The notes beneath the pieces are model-generated. The model did no database searches. It worked only from the letters and a program-made list of their open reading frames with translations, and was not told the DNA's origin. The position numbers and the translations under genes were made by a program. DNA of 64,000 bases from Meconema thalassinum (Eukaryota; Arthropoda; Insecta; Orthoptera; Tettigoniidae), in the NCBI GenBank assembly GCA_946902985.2, contig OX336388.2:291502526-291566525 (forward strand), written 5' to 3'. Positions 1-12,024 of the stretch are shown piece after piece (position 1 is the first letter of the stretch; every line of letters starts with the position of its first letter).

Positions 1-2341
1 TAACCCAGGTTTCGCAGCCATAAAGCAGAGTGGGAACTACAACAGCTTGATAAACGTATAATTTTGTTAGAATGCTAATGTCGTGGTTGTCAAACACGCG
101 AACGAGCAAACGACCAAAGGCTGCACTGGCACATTGGAGGCGGTGTTGAATCTCAGCGTCAATGTTTGCATTTGTTGATAGGTGACTACCCAAATAGGGA
201 AAATGATCTATATTCTTTAGTTTATGTCCATCAATCATGATAGCAGGAGCAGTAGCCCTGTCATGTGATGTAGGCTGATGAAGAACCTGTGTTTTATTGG
301 TGTTTATATCCAGACCAATGCTTCTGTATGCCTCATTGAACACATTCAGGGTGGTTTGAAGATCTTCATCTGAATTTGCTAAGATGACATTGTCATCAGC
401 ATACTGGAGATCAAGAACGGATGTAGCTGACACTTTAGTTTTTGCACGTAATCTGTTGAGATTGAATAAACCTCCATCTGTCCTGGATATAATTTCAACA
501 CCCTTTGGAATCTTTTCTTGGACCAAATTTAGTACAACACTAACATATATTGAGAAGAGTGTGGGGGCAATCACACATCCCTGTTTGACACCCGTTGTAA
601 TCTTAAATGGCTCTCCAGGGCCATTGCTGTTAAGGACCGTGCCATTCATATCATCATGTAGCAATCGAAGAATTTGAATGAATTTTGGGGGGCAGCCAAG
701 TGTGGCAAGAATCCTCCATAGCATTTCTCGATTGACCGAATCAAATGCTTTAACAATATCTATGAAAGCCATATATAGAGGGCGTCCTTGCTCTCGGGAT
801 TTCTCCTGCATCTGCCTAGCACAGAAGATCATATCAGTTGTGCTTCGATTAGGTCGAAAGCCACACTGAGTTTCAGGCAGTATTTCTTCGGCCAACGGCT
901 TCAAACGGTTGGATAAGACGTTGGCCAGGATTTTACCAGCAACAGAAAGCAACGATATACCTCGATAATTACCACATTGTGCCCTATCACCTTTCTTAAA
1001 GATGGTTATTATCAAGGCATCCCTTAGGTCTTTAGGTATGGTAATGGTAGTCCATATTTTAAGTATGAGTTGGTGTATGTGATGAACTAGAGTAGTATTC
1101 CCTACTTTAAAGAGCTCAGCAGGAATCCCATCCATGCCTGATGCTTTATTGTTTTTGAGCTGATTGATGGCAGATTCAATTTCTGATAGAGGCGGAGGAT
1201 CATCAAGATGGTATTTAGGAGGTCTCTGATGAAGTTGGGTGAAAATGTTATTATCAACCTGTGTGTCCCTGTTGAGTAGCTCTTCAAAATGTTCTTTCCA
1301 ACGGGAATTAATGGAGTTTGTGTCTCTAAGAAGTTCCGTGCTATCTTTAGACTGCAGAGGATTCAAACCATGATAATGTGGCCCATATATAGTTCTTGTT
1401 GCTTTGAAGAAAGCATGAGTATTATTCGTTTCGGCTAGATGCTGCATTTCACGGGATTTGGAGATCCACCATTGATTTTTCAAGACCCGAGTTTTCCTTT
1501 GCACTTCAGCCTTTGCATCTTTATACAGTTGCTGTTTGGAGATAGAAGTTGGATTGGCTTGCCATGCATGGAATGCTTTCCTCTTCTTATCAATAAGATT
1601 CTGGATTTCTGCATCATTCTCATCAAACCAGTCAGCATGCCTCATCTTGACGAAACCAATCGATTCTTCACACGCTGAGAGTATAGCAGACTTGACTGTT
1701 TGCCAATGTTCCTCAACCTTTTCAGGGTAATTATCTGGTAACTTTTCATTCAGAAGTTCATGAAATTTCCTTTTAGCAGTAACGTTTTGTAAACGTTCGG
1801 TGTTCACCCTGCGCCTGATGTGCTTTCTCTGTTTTCTGTGCTTTTGGAGAATTTGTAGAGTCATTACAGATCTTATTAATCGATGATCCGTCCAGCAGTC
1901 ATCAGCACTTGTCAGAGCCCTTGTGAGTAGTACGTCACGCTTGTCTCTTGCTCGCACAATCACGTAATCAAGTAGGTGCCAGTGTTTTGATCTAGGATGC
2001 TGCCATGAAGTCTTAAATTTGTCCTTCTGTCGGAATAGTGTGTTTGTGATTACGAGGCTATGTTCAGAACACTTGGATAGAAGGAGTGTCCCATTAGAAT
2101 TGCATTTCCCAACACCATCTTTTCCAATAACATCAGCCCATAATGCTGCGTCTCTTCCAACGCGAGCATTGAAGTCTCCTAGGAGGATGATTTTATCAGA
2201 TTGCGGTATATCCTTCAAGATCACATCAAGTTGAGAGTAAAATACTTCCTTCTGTTCATCATCAGAGGTGAGAGTTGGAGCATATGCACTAATTACAGTC
2301 GCTCGTCGGCTGTTTTTTAACTTTAGTCGTAGTGTCATAAG
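1..2341 (-). CDS. LINE ORF2: APE endonuclease (partial) plus reverse transcriptase
   Basis: Read by hand on the minus strand, this frame has no stop from 2341 down to base 1, about 780 codons, and leaves the window open. It starts inside an APE-type endonuclease (GDFNARVG near 2150-2180, then a WTDHRLI motif near 1880). A linker follows, then a reverse transcriptase with FKKGDRAQCGNYRGISLL near 980, FRPNRST near 860, AFDSVN near 740, GVKQGC near 590 and the catalytic YADD at about 392-403. It ends at LLYGCETW, typical of the post-RT region. The enzyme would nick target DNA and copy its own RNA (target-primed reverse transcription). The N-terminal half of the endonuclease is missing: at about 2342 the sequence switches to a Ty3/gypsy element, as expected for 5' truncation. 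RTE- or L2-like is my best clade guess. An unbroken frame suggests a young copy. Confidence 0.88.
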
Positions 2342-3695
2342 CCTTTGCCCAGGGAAGATGAACGTGATTCCGGATGCACTCAGCAGGAACCCAGAGCCTG
2401 ATAATGAAGAAACAGCGATGGTACAACACTTGGAGTTAACACCGAAGGACCGGGAATTCTTGGAGGAGTTACGTGAGATACAGCGAGAACAAGAAGCGGA
2501 ACCATGGATGATGCTATTAATTCAATACTTCAGAAAGCAACTACCTACAGGAACACCTGCATTTCGAGAAGCGAAAGCCAAAGAAGGAAGATATGTTTAT
2601 GTCAACAATTTGCTGCACAAATGGGTAGATAATGACCACACCAAGTTACGCATATTAGTACCTGCTTCTTTACAACGAGGATTGACATGGCATACGCACG
2701 AAAGTTACGGTCATGTGGGCGTAGATAAGTGCGAAGTGACTATAGGAGAGACATTTACATGGCCACGTATGAGAACAACTATATGTGACGTCATTACGAC
2801 TTGTGATCCTTGTCAGAGGACAAAGTCAAATAATTATTTAATGAGGCAGTATCCTAGACCATTGCTACCTCAGAAACCATGCGAGCTACTGGCACTCGAC
2901 TGTTTCGGTCCAATCCCGAAGGGAAGGCGAGGTTGCCGACACTTACTAGTATGCATTGATGTGTTTTCTAAGTTTGTCGTATTATGCCCCATTCAGTAAA
3001 CTACTTCAAAACAGGTACTCAGTCGTATTCGGAATAGAGTTATTCCAATCCTTGGAAAACCAGAATTTATATTATCAGATCATGGCAGTTATTTCACAAG
3101 CGCTGAATTCAAGAAAGGTATGGAGGACATGGGTATAAAACACATTTTAAGCAGTATCCGACATGCTCAAGCAAATCCAAGTGAGAGAGCAATTAAGTGT
3201 GTAACTTCATATTTGAGAATCTTCATTCCAAATGAACATCACAGATGGGTGGACAAAATCAAGGACGTAGAGACATGCATGAATTCTACCAGGCACGAGT
3301 CAACAGGACAGATCCCTATGGTCCTACACAAAAACGAGTATCCAGTGATATCGTGGAAAAGCATCATTAACTGCCCACAAGATCCAATGATAGCACCTGA
3401 CTTGCGAATTGAGAGGACGAGAGCCTACATGAGAAAACAAGCAGACCGCAGATTACGGCGAGTAAGAAATAAGAGGTTTCACAGTGATCTTGAAATCAAC
3501 CAGCTCGTTTTGGTGAAACGACCCGCTACATCGGATCCAGAGAAGAAGATCTTCAGTAAATTCTGCGAAAAGTTCATAGGACCCTATTCTATCGTAAGAA
3601 ACCTTGGAAATAATGCTTACAGAGTGAAAGAATTGAGTACAGGAACAATGTCAGTTTACAACGCTGCCAACCTAAAAAAGTATCGTAGAAGTTAA
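2342..3695 (+). pseudogene. Ty3/gypsy polyprotein fragment: RNase H end and integrase
   Basis: This is the C-terminal part of a gypsy-type Pol. It opens with the KMNVIPDALSRN stretch that closes the RNase H region. An integrase zinc finger follows (H-x4-H then C-x2-C, about 2690-2815), then the catalytic core with Asp at 2898-2900, Asp at 3078-3080 and Glu at 3183-3185, and a C-terminal GPYSIVRNLGNNAYRV module near 3580-3630. One in-frame TAA at 2997-2999 breaks the frame, so the protein could not be made whole; the frame is otherwise continuous to the stop at 3693-3695. Gag, protease and reverse transcriptase are absent here. They may lie left of the window, on the other side of the inserted LINE. 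An open frame starting at 2268 is misleading, because its first 25 or so codons are antisense LINE sequence. Confidence 0.88.
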
Positions 3696-4689
3696 CCATG
3701 GGAGCGCCGAAATAACGATGCAGTTTGAATATATGGACGTCCTACTATCAACAAAGTGCACGGGGAGCAGTTGAGTACGGCACGTGAAGGAGTAAGTAGA
3801 GTTGGTGTTGACAAACATTAACGAGGCGAGCAGAGTGTTGCCCCAGGCACCTGTGCGTCACGCAAGCAGTTGAGAGAGTCATTATGAGCAGGATGTGAAA
3901 CGAGTAAATGCCATTCAAGACAGGAGCGACTAGACCAAGTAATAGAAAAGGGGTGATTCCGAAATAAAACAATTGGCCTACGGAAGTCTTTTAAAATTAT
4001 CGACTTTCTCCGAAGTTCGAAATTTTGTGAGTGGGAGAGTTGTGAACCCTTTATCCTCTGTTGGATAAATGATTCTATGTTTTATTTCTTCAATTAATAA
4101 ATATTTCCACCAGCATCATGAAAGTAGCCAGACGGAGATGAGGAAATTTCAAGCATTGGTTGGAGACAGCGGGGACTTACCTGAAGCAGATTGACAAAAG
4201 GCTAAATACATTAGCTGTGAAAGGAAATAGCCTAGCGATGTGTCAGAAGGACAGGTGTTGGCCACCTCAAAATAGAAGCGACGCGCAGTGAGACATGCTG
4301 CTGGTATGTTCATTGCGATATTCGCGCCTAGAAGAAATATGATGCAGTAACGTGAGTGGCTGATGAAGAAAATAGACACTCCTACGACGCCAAGATCTGC
4401 TAAAAACCGCCAAATTACAGAAAATGTGGGAACCAATGAGAGAAGAATGCCTATTTAGCGCGGCAGGTCTAGCGTGGGCACGCTCGGCTAGAATTCACGC
4501 GGGAGATCGCCTAGACAAAATCTCTACGATCGATTCTTGGATTAATGGGCATATTCTTGACCTGCGCTATTTTACGAGTTCAGTGATATTTATTTCATTC
4601 CTGTACCATCATTATTTCGAGAAATTTTTGTATAAATTCCCCCTCTATCAAGACCTAGGGCCAGTTCATTTATAAGTGGTGTGAAGAGC
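3696..4689 (+). other. Probable 3' untranslated/LTR part of the Ty3 element
   Basis: No coding sequence is recognisable. It follows directly on the integrase stop and leads into the hairpin array, so it is probably Ty3 3' UTR and LTR. A TATAAA-like motif lies near 4631 and an AATAAA near 4097. I could not fix LTR ends, because a second LTR copy is not in the window. Confidence 0.35.
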
Positions 4690-4853
4690 CAAGACTTTGC
4701 TTATTATTGTGTGTGTCGAGGGCACAGGCTTATTACTTTGGTTCGTCTGAGGACGGAGGCTGTTATTTTGTGTGTCAGTGGACACAGGCTTTTATACTTT
4801 GCGCGTATAAGGACGTTGACATTTATAGTTTGCGTGTCATGAAGGACACAGAA
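4690..4853 (+). repeat. Array of five ~31-bp units, each with a small hairpin
   Basis: Five diverged units of 29-33 bp follow one another. Each has a T/A-rich lead and an inverted repeat around a 3-6 nt loop. Unit 3 is perfect (TGTGTC 4771-4776, GACACA 4781-4786). Unit 2 pairs CGTC with GACG (4744-4755), unit 4 CGT with ACG (4804-4815), unit 5 GTGTC with GACAC (4834-4849), and unit 1 has TGTG/CACA-type pairing near 4710-4726. The loops and outer bases differ while the pairing stays. It may be a structured LTR or leader region of the adjacent Ty3 element; that link is inferred from position. Confidence 0.6.
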
Positions 4854-6785
4854 ATTATTATTAAAAGTGTTAAATTCAGTGTTAGATAGTCACAGTACTA
4901 TATTTGTAGGGGAAGTATCTTCGATAATTCGCCAATAAACTGTTTTGGGGAAAGAAGTACCCGAACGGCGAATTTAGTAGCCAGACATCAAGTGTATAAT
5001 AATTTCATTTTTGAATCAGCACGAGAGATGACATCATTGACCATGGAGGAAGCCCGGAAATATCAAGACTCCGTGAAGATGGTTGAGATGAGATAAGAAG
5101 AATCCAGTTGGGAAATGGCTGCAGATGTTCTTTGACGGGTGGCTGGCTGAGGATGAGTACCGAATAATATTTATTATTATCTGATAAATTAACTTATGGT
5201 GTATGGAACATATCTTGTTTTGTAAATAATTTGCTTGTGTGATTAACATAGTCTATTTAGTTTTGGTCTGACACACCTTTTGCATGGAAACAGCTCGCAT
5301 ATATTATTAGTAGAAGGTTCTTTTCTTGTTTGTTGTTTTAACTAACGTAGCTATGTGAACGGCCGTGTTTGCATATGTTACGCAATGCGATTAAAGACGT
5401 CTCTCGGAGATATGTTGTGTTTCTGAAGTAGGACTGAAGTAAAATAATTATACAGTAGATTGGAGGGTAATTAATTTCTTTTGTTTTATTATTGATCAGA
5501 TTCAATGAGATTATTGCCTTTGGAGCAATGTGATTTGTGACGAAGAGCAGTCAGCTCTATCGTAGGTTTTAATATTTTTTTAATTGTTGGCGAGCATCCA
5601 TTCAGCCGATCTGTGTGAAAACGTATTGTCATTCCCAAATAATGTGTGTGTGTGAGTGTGTGTTTTTGTGTCATTACAAGCGGGAATTTCAGCGTAGACT
5701 GATTTCTGGCAGCTTGATGACAAATCTAGATTGTGACCTCGCGATGGCAATTCTGGATATTTTGATTAATTTCTGACCATATGTTGTAGTGGTTGAGTTT
5801 GTTGCTGTTGATTCCTTGAGATAACGGCACAGCTGGTCAGGTATTTATACACACTGGAGTGGGACGATGACAGGTAATTGAGGAAGAGGGGAGATGTTGC
5901 ACAAGACGGACTGAGGGTTGCCAGCCAGGTCATTAGTGGAGTGTGCCTGTGTGGCTCAGTAATAACTTTAAATACAGACTAAGAACTGATCAATGATAAA
6001 AATTGTTTAAATAAATGGGAGTTGCCTACGAATCACGATAATCTCCGAAGCGTTAGCTTAACATGCAGTTTTGTTCATATAAAGTAATGTCAGCCAGTCA
6101 GGCTTTTGTTGTTGTTGGTTTATTCCAAGTTTATATTTCATTCAGTGACCCGTGAGTCATATGCTATGCTGTATTTCCTTGTTTGTGTTGAGCAAGTTGG
6201 CCAGTGTTGGCAGCTCATAGTCAAGTGCGTCTTCGCGCTAATGAGGGTCTCAGGGAGATTCCTGTAAATAGTAGATTTGTAGTGCGTGTGTCAGCATTAC
6301 TTATTAAGGGTTTTATTTAATGTCATGTTCCATATCCATAAACGTTGATTTACGAGATGATTGTTCGTAAGCATCGTGGCTGTTTACCCGTTGTAAACGA
6401 ACAGTCATCCAAAGTACTCATTCCTCGTAGTTAGTCATTACGCGCACATAAAACCCAAATTGCAAGGTAGTGGAACCAGGATCCACATTTTAAATAAAAG
6501 GGGAGATCCGTCTGACTCCTCAAATTTATAGATATTCCTATCATGGGAAATTCAGGGAGGAGTGTTTTATATTTTTATTGTTGTTTATTTCTTTTTATGC
6601 ACTATTAGTCATTAAATCATGTGATTATTTTACATCTTGTCACCTTTCTTTCTAATTTATAGTTTATATCCTATGACCCTTACCTCAGTAGAGCACGTTG
6701 TTTGGCGAACGTAAACATCACATAGGAACTGAGCGCGACCCCTTGATTAAGATTTCTTACATTAAACACTGCTTTTCTGAAGGGT
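4854..6785. other. No gene recognised
   Basis: AT-rich non-coding DNA. An AATAAA lies at about 4934 just after the hairpin array and could be the LTR polyadenylation signal. A GT-rich stretch lies at 5641-5672. I see no domain, SINE or LINE signature in the rest. Confidence 0.5.
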
Positions 6786-7190
6786 TCACTATGTACTTAG
6801 GAAGCTGATTGGAAGCACTTGGTGAGCCAGTCCACACATTCTGAGGATGTCTGCACTTGCTTTGTGTACGTCAGCTGCTGAATATTCTGCTACTGTGTGG
6901 AATGCATCGAGCAGGTAGATATTGCGGTTAATGACACTGTCCGTATAATCTCTGGATGCCTGAAACCAAAACCACTATGGAAACTGTGCCCACTTGTAGG
7001 AATAGCACCGCCCAACATTCGAAGGGCCATTGCTGCAGATGCTGAGAGAAACATGCAGGAGACTGAGCCTCGACACCCAATGATCGGTCGTCAGGCAGCA
7101 AAATTTCGTCTCACATTCCGAAAGAGTTTCATTGCTAGGACTCTTCCATTGCAGGAAGCACAGGAGGCAAATCGTCTAAGGGGGGAGACC
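6786..7190 (+). pseudogene. LINE ORF2 C-terminal fragment, 5' half
   Basis: This encodes the post-RT region of a non-LTR retrotransposon. LRKLIGST, then ALALCTSAAEYSATVW, is readable from about 6800 with in-frame stops. After a frame change near 6905, the stretch around SGCLKPKPLWKLCPL, GIAPPNIRRAIAADAER and LTFRKSFIARTLPL is open. The same region occurs at 49656-50198 (SGCMKPTPVDKLYPI), so both come from one family. The element is interrupted at about 7186-7198 by a foldback element and resumes at 8279. Nothing functional can be produced; it is a relic of a copy that was truncated at its 5' end. Confidence 0.8.
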
Positions 7191-8278
7191 CAGCTTAACA
7201 GAGGAAAAAAGGCCAATGTTCATTCGATTGTTAAATATGCTACAGCCCACATATTGTTGACAAATGCTACACATATCCCAGTATTGGTTTGCTTCCTGGC
7301 AACCAGAAGCAACTTCAATAATGTAAAAATTCTAATCATAACATTTTAAAATAAAATTTTCAAAATTTCCCGCCTTTTTAACAATGTATCACCGTTTCCC
7401 TTCTAAATTCCAATTTTATAAGAATTTTCGTACTTTTTCTTTTTTGGAGTGTGTATCAAACCTCAACCTACAAAATGAACCTCAATCACTGTGATACACT
7501 GTGATTTAGATATTTTTTATAGAGTTTTTATTCTGAGCACCTGAATAAAATAAAATAAAAGAAAAGAAAAGAAAATAAAATAAAATGAATAAAAACTCTT
7601 TAATAATATCTAAATCACCGTGTATGTTAGTGATTGAGGTTCATTTTGTAGGACGAGGTTTGATACACACTTTAAAAAAGGAAAAGTACGAAAATTCTTA
7701 TAAATTTTGAATGTATAAGGAAAACAGTAATATGTTCTTAAAAACGCGGGAAAATTTAAAAATGTTATTTTGAAATGTTATAATTAGAATTTTTACATTA
7801 TTAAAGTTGATTCTGGTTGCCAGGAAGCATACTAATACTAGGATTTGTGCAGCATTTGTCAACAATATGTGTAGCATATTTAACAATCGAATGAATATTG
7901 GCCTTTTTTTTCTGAATATATTCAGGTGCTCAGAATAAAAACTGTATAAAAATATCTAAATCACAGTGTATGTTAGTGATTGATGTTCATTTTGTAGGTA
8001 GAGGTTTGATACACACTTTTAAAAAGGAAAAGTACGAAAATTCGTATGAACTTGGAATTTATAAGGGAAACAGTGATACATCGTTTAAAAGGCGGGAAAT
8101 TTTGAAAATTTTAATTTAAAATGTTATAATAAGAATATTTACAATATTGAAGTTGCTTCTGGTTGCCAGGAAGCATACCAATACTGGGTGGGATATGTGC
8201 AGTATTTGTCAACAATATGTGTAGTATATTTAACAATCGAATGAATATTGGCCTTTTATCCTCTGTTAAGCTGGGTCT
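7186..8278. mobile_element. Three-armed foldback element nested in the LINE
   Basis: Arm A (7186-7546) runs forward. After a spacer rich in AAAAT/AAAAG (7547-7586), arm B (about 7587-7913) is its reverse complement, and arm C (about 7914-8278) is a second reverse-complement copy directly behind B. The outer ends are mirror images (AGACCCAGCTTAACAGAGG at the left, its complement at the right) and share a TTAA at 7195-7198 and 8266-8269. It carries no credible gene; frames in the arms are chance. It is a non-autonomous inverted-repeat element (foldback or MITE type). The TTAA could be a piggyBac-type target duplication, but the inverted repeat continues past it, so this is unsettled. Confidence 0.75.
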
Positions 8279-8605
8279 TCCCTCCGAGCAGTTCAGTGTT
8301 CCATAATATGTCACCCAAGTAAGAACTACCTCCTACTATGTATGGGCGTATCTTAATCGTCTAAGAGTGGGCGTCCCCCGATGCAAGACTAACTTGAAGA
8401 AATGGTGCATTCTTCCGGCGGACACTTTTTCTGAATGTGGAGCCGAATAAGATCCATGACACCTGCTCATCTGCCCTCTTCTGGACAATCCCTGCACTAT
8501 GGAAGATGTTTATGGAGCAAGTGACAATGCCATTGCGGCAGCAAAACTTTGGAATTGTTAACCGGACTCGGAAACAAACGAACGATTATTGTTATCATTA
8601 CTATT
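8279..8605 (+). pseudogene. LINE ORF2 C-terminal fragment, 3' half
   Basis: This continues the LINE interrupted at 7186. Readable pieces are LNRLRVGVPRCKTNLKKW (about 8350-8405), then a C-x-C..H..C-like region (SECGAE near 8430, HLLICPLL near 8465) and a closing IAAAKLWNC. The complete version at 50070-50120 (CECGATQDPAHLLICP) confirms the alignment. Two in-frame stops (near 8447 and 8456) show decay. The 3' end runs into an AT-rich tail at about 8580-8620. Confidence 0.75.
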
Positions 8606-8879
8606 ACTCATATTTATGAAAATTAAAACACCATGAGGAGTTTGCCAACCTAAATTAATTTTATTTCACATTTAACTTATGATATCATACACAAATTTTT
8701 GCCAGTTGGAGGCCAATGCCACCGCATTTCTGGCAGACATTTTGTGGATTACCACGAGAGTCAATCACCGAATCTAAACGTTTAGTGTTGCCCTGAAAAC
8801 AAAGAGACATTGGATGTGGTTCTTTGGTATTTCCCGTTTCTATCTGAGTCGTCAATTCATTGCTTGCTGGGGAAGGGTG

Positions 8880-9050
8880 AACGGGCCAAGGGAGAAGCTG
8901 TGCTACAAAGACAGCTCTGACTTGGAAACAAATAGACCCACTTCAGCCGTCCTGGAAGTAGTTTTCCGTGGTTTCCCCATTTATACTCCAGACAAATGCT
9001 GGGATGGCGTGGTCTGTCCTGAAACCTCTCCTGTTAAGTATCTTGTTTAT
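8880..9050 (+). repeat. Degenerate SINE fragment (type A)
   Basis: It contains GTTTTCCGTGGTTTCCCC followed by a CAAATGCTGGGATGG-like stretch, shared with 13158-13210 and 19918-19965. The tRNA-like head is eroded. Confidence 0.6.
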
Positions 9051-9067
9051 TTTAATTATTATTAGAC

Positions 9068-9068
<1 letters not shown>

Positions 9069-9116
<48 letters not shown>
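9069..9116. repeat. (ATT)n microsatellite
   Basis: About 16 uninterrupted TAT/ATT triplets. Confidence 0.95.
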
Positions 9117-9136
9117 CCATGATATAGCGTGATTAA

Positions 9137-9957
9137 ACAAGTAGTTCCGTGACGAACTAAAGAGCCTACTTTTCTTAAAAGTTAAGATGGTAATGATTAT
9201 CTATATATAGGCTACTTAGGTAGAATAATGACGAAATTAAGTGCTAATACCAACATTTCTAATTAGTTCGAAATATACCTGCAATAGTGTAGTTTAATAG
9301 AGCACTACAGTGGCAGCTTTGGTGACTCTAAATATATTATTAGTTCCATCTTGTAAGGTACAGAATACACATACAATATTTGGCTGAAATCCAAAGCATA
9401 GTAATGCCGTTACATGCAGTTAGACATTGGATCTATCAGCACGCGTAAAATCATGTTGGCAACAGTGTCATGTATGTGTTCCTCGGAGTTAATCTGAAAT
9501 GTTATTATTATCTATTATTGGGCCAATGTTGGATTAAATCCATTTGTAAGTATAGAAGTTACATGCATTTAAAAATTGGATCTATCAGCACCGTAGAATC
9601 TTGTTGGCAACACTGTAACGCATGGCCTCCTGGAAATGAAACTAAAATAGTACTATCTATATGTGTGCCAGTTATGGAATAGCTCACATGCATACTTTCT
9701 GAGATATTCAATATGGAGCTCAAATTTCAATTGCGATTTTTCAGCAGTTGGTAGTACTGACGACATTTTCAAATATAGCCGTGAGTTATACAGGTTTAGT
9801 GTTTACTGATACAAAATTTGGTTTCGATATCTGCAGACGTTTAGAAGTTGATAGGGGTGGGGACACACAGACAGACAGGCACACACATTTGCCCGGATCG
9901 ATCTCATAAGTCTACTCTTTCCTCATATTTACAAAATGTGAAAAGAACGCTAAAAAA
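9137..9957 (-). repeat. Family R repeat, copy a (shortened)
   Basis: Reverse orientation. It begins on the plus strand with the complement of the R 3' end (GTTCCGTGACGAACTAAAGA) and ends with the R head (TTTTTAGC, then a GAGGAAAGAGTAGACTTATG-like stretch). An internal CAGACAGACAGG tract is the complement of the TCTG microsatellite seen in other copies. Most internal monomers are deleted compared with copies b-d. Confidence 0.8.
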
Positions 9958-10942
9958 GTCTCGTACATAACATTACTTTAATTCGGTGACTGTTATTTCT
10001 CCTCGTCATATTTCAGCAGCCTGCGTCAAATTACGAGGTTCTGTACAGTTGAAGTGCGTCGCATCTTAATATGAATCATTTCCAGCGGCGAGGTAAAACG
10101 CAATTACAGCGAGCACAATATTAATTGAATGAATTACCAACGGCTTTGTGGCTCAGCCTGCAGCTTGCTACCTGAGAACTTCCCGGCAATGTTCAACAGT
10201 TAGGCTGTGTCCCAAACCTTCATTTTCAACCACAGTGAACAAGATTGTCGACTAATGCTTCGGCTATGACGTCACAAGTCATGATCCCACGGCCAACGAG
10301 AAAGACAGGCCATGGCGCGTAAACCAAATCCTTCTGTGACGTAGGCAATGTAGTGCTTGTACGTTTATAGAGCAATTCATGAGCAGAAATGCGATATTTT
10401 ATATCAATCTTCTTGAAATGGACCCATTTCGGATGTTCCGTGTGTTTTCAATCACGGTAAATTATACTGTATAGGTTTACAAAACTACGCCAGCTATAGA
10501 TAGCCTATTTAGCTGTTGAGGTCACTCATAAAAATCTACGCCATCTAGGATTCAAGGATTCGCTGTATTTTTAATAGTTTCAACGAGTAGGCTACAGTAA
10601 GTTGAGTTGTAGAGCCTGTGACCTTCGTTGTGAGTTAAATTATGCGCACATGAGTATAATTAGATCAAATAATATTGAAGTGAAATTATTACTTAGTCAT
10701 TGTTGTTTTAAGGGGCGGAACAGAAATTAATACGTTTATAGAAGAGATCTGCGGAATACAATCGCCACCAAATAACGACTCATATGAAGACTAGTGATAA
10801 ATGAATACCAACGTTTATACAGATTCAATGATGTAGACAAGATGACTACCACACCGGCATTAGAACGAAGAACATAGAATATTATGTACGTGAATATATT
10901 TCTATTATAAAAACGTTTGATACATTTATGTATATCATTCAC
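9958..10942. other. No gene recognised
   Basis: Non-coding. At about 10697-10725 it holds one of four dispersed copies of a motif around TGTTTTAAGGGGCGGAAC. No reading frame here resembles a known domain. Confidence 0.5.
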
Positions 10943-11065
10943 TAGCAGTGGTGCCCGGCTTCGCCCGGTGGATTTATTTGTTTTATGGATGATAATGAAT
11001 ACTACTAGAGAACTGGCACATGATACTTAAACTAACAGAAAACAATATTTTAAAAATATATATTT

Positions 11066-11111
11066 TTGTGGTGGTGGTGGTGGTGGTGGTGGTGGTGGTG
11101 GTGGTGGTGGT
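11066..11111. repeat. (GTG)n microsatellite
   Basis: About 14-15 GTG/GGT triplets, then a short impure extension. Confidence 0.95.
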
Positions 11112-12024
11112 TGTAGTGGGGGTGATAGGCAGTACAGTATAATGGATGTAACATTCAGGTCAATTTCCCGTAATGATAATTATGAATAGGGAAACAGCTA
11201 TTTACTAACTACAGCACTGACACGTGTAATTTACGAACAAATTTACAAAAAAATAGAAAGAACAGTAAGTGAAACAAAAGACACCACCTAGGGCCTATAT
11301 CTCATTGGCAGTTAGAAATGTAGAGACCAACAGTGTCGTCTTTTGTCGCATAGCGCCGTAGGAAAATAATCAGAACTCTTTGGCAAACTTCGGGTGTACC
11401 GAACTACTGAGGTAGCAATAGTATCATTTATCGCCACAAAGCGCTTAACGATAAGTTTCAGAATAAATGAAGGTAAATTTGAAGGTACCAACGCTTATTG
11501 CAGCTGATAACCTCAATGTACTGCACCAACACCATTGCACTTATACAGAGGCATAATATTTTCATGATGATAACTGTTTAAAGGGGCCTAAGAAATCTTC
11601 AAGGGCCTTAATACGTGGTTTTCAAGTTCATTTTGTCTGTTATTCTAAATGTAGTGAATGGGGAGCGTTGTCCAAAATATCAAGTGGACTGTGTTACCAG
11701 CAGGGTTTCAAAGTGTATGTAAAATTTGGTGCAATTAGGAGAAACGGTGTTGATTTGTGATGAAGGGCCTAAATGCAGGGAATGGAGTGATCTGTCCAGA
11801 ATTTAAAGTGGACAGTGTCACCCGGACAGTGTAGCCTAATGCTGCATAGCCAAAACTATTCCTCTTGAATCAGGCTATCATACAGGTTCTTTATTTTTGC
11901 TTGGCAATGACATTCTCGCTCACGCGCTCCGCCAGTGACAGCTGAGTTCCCGGGGACCACGCGTGCGTGTGTACGACTGAATACCGCGCTGAAAATCAGT
12001 ATCATGCATTTTTACTCACCATGC

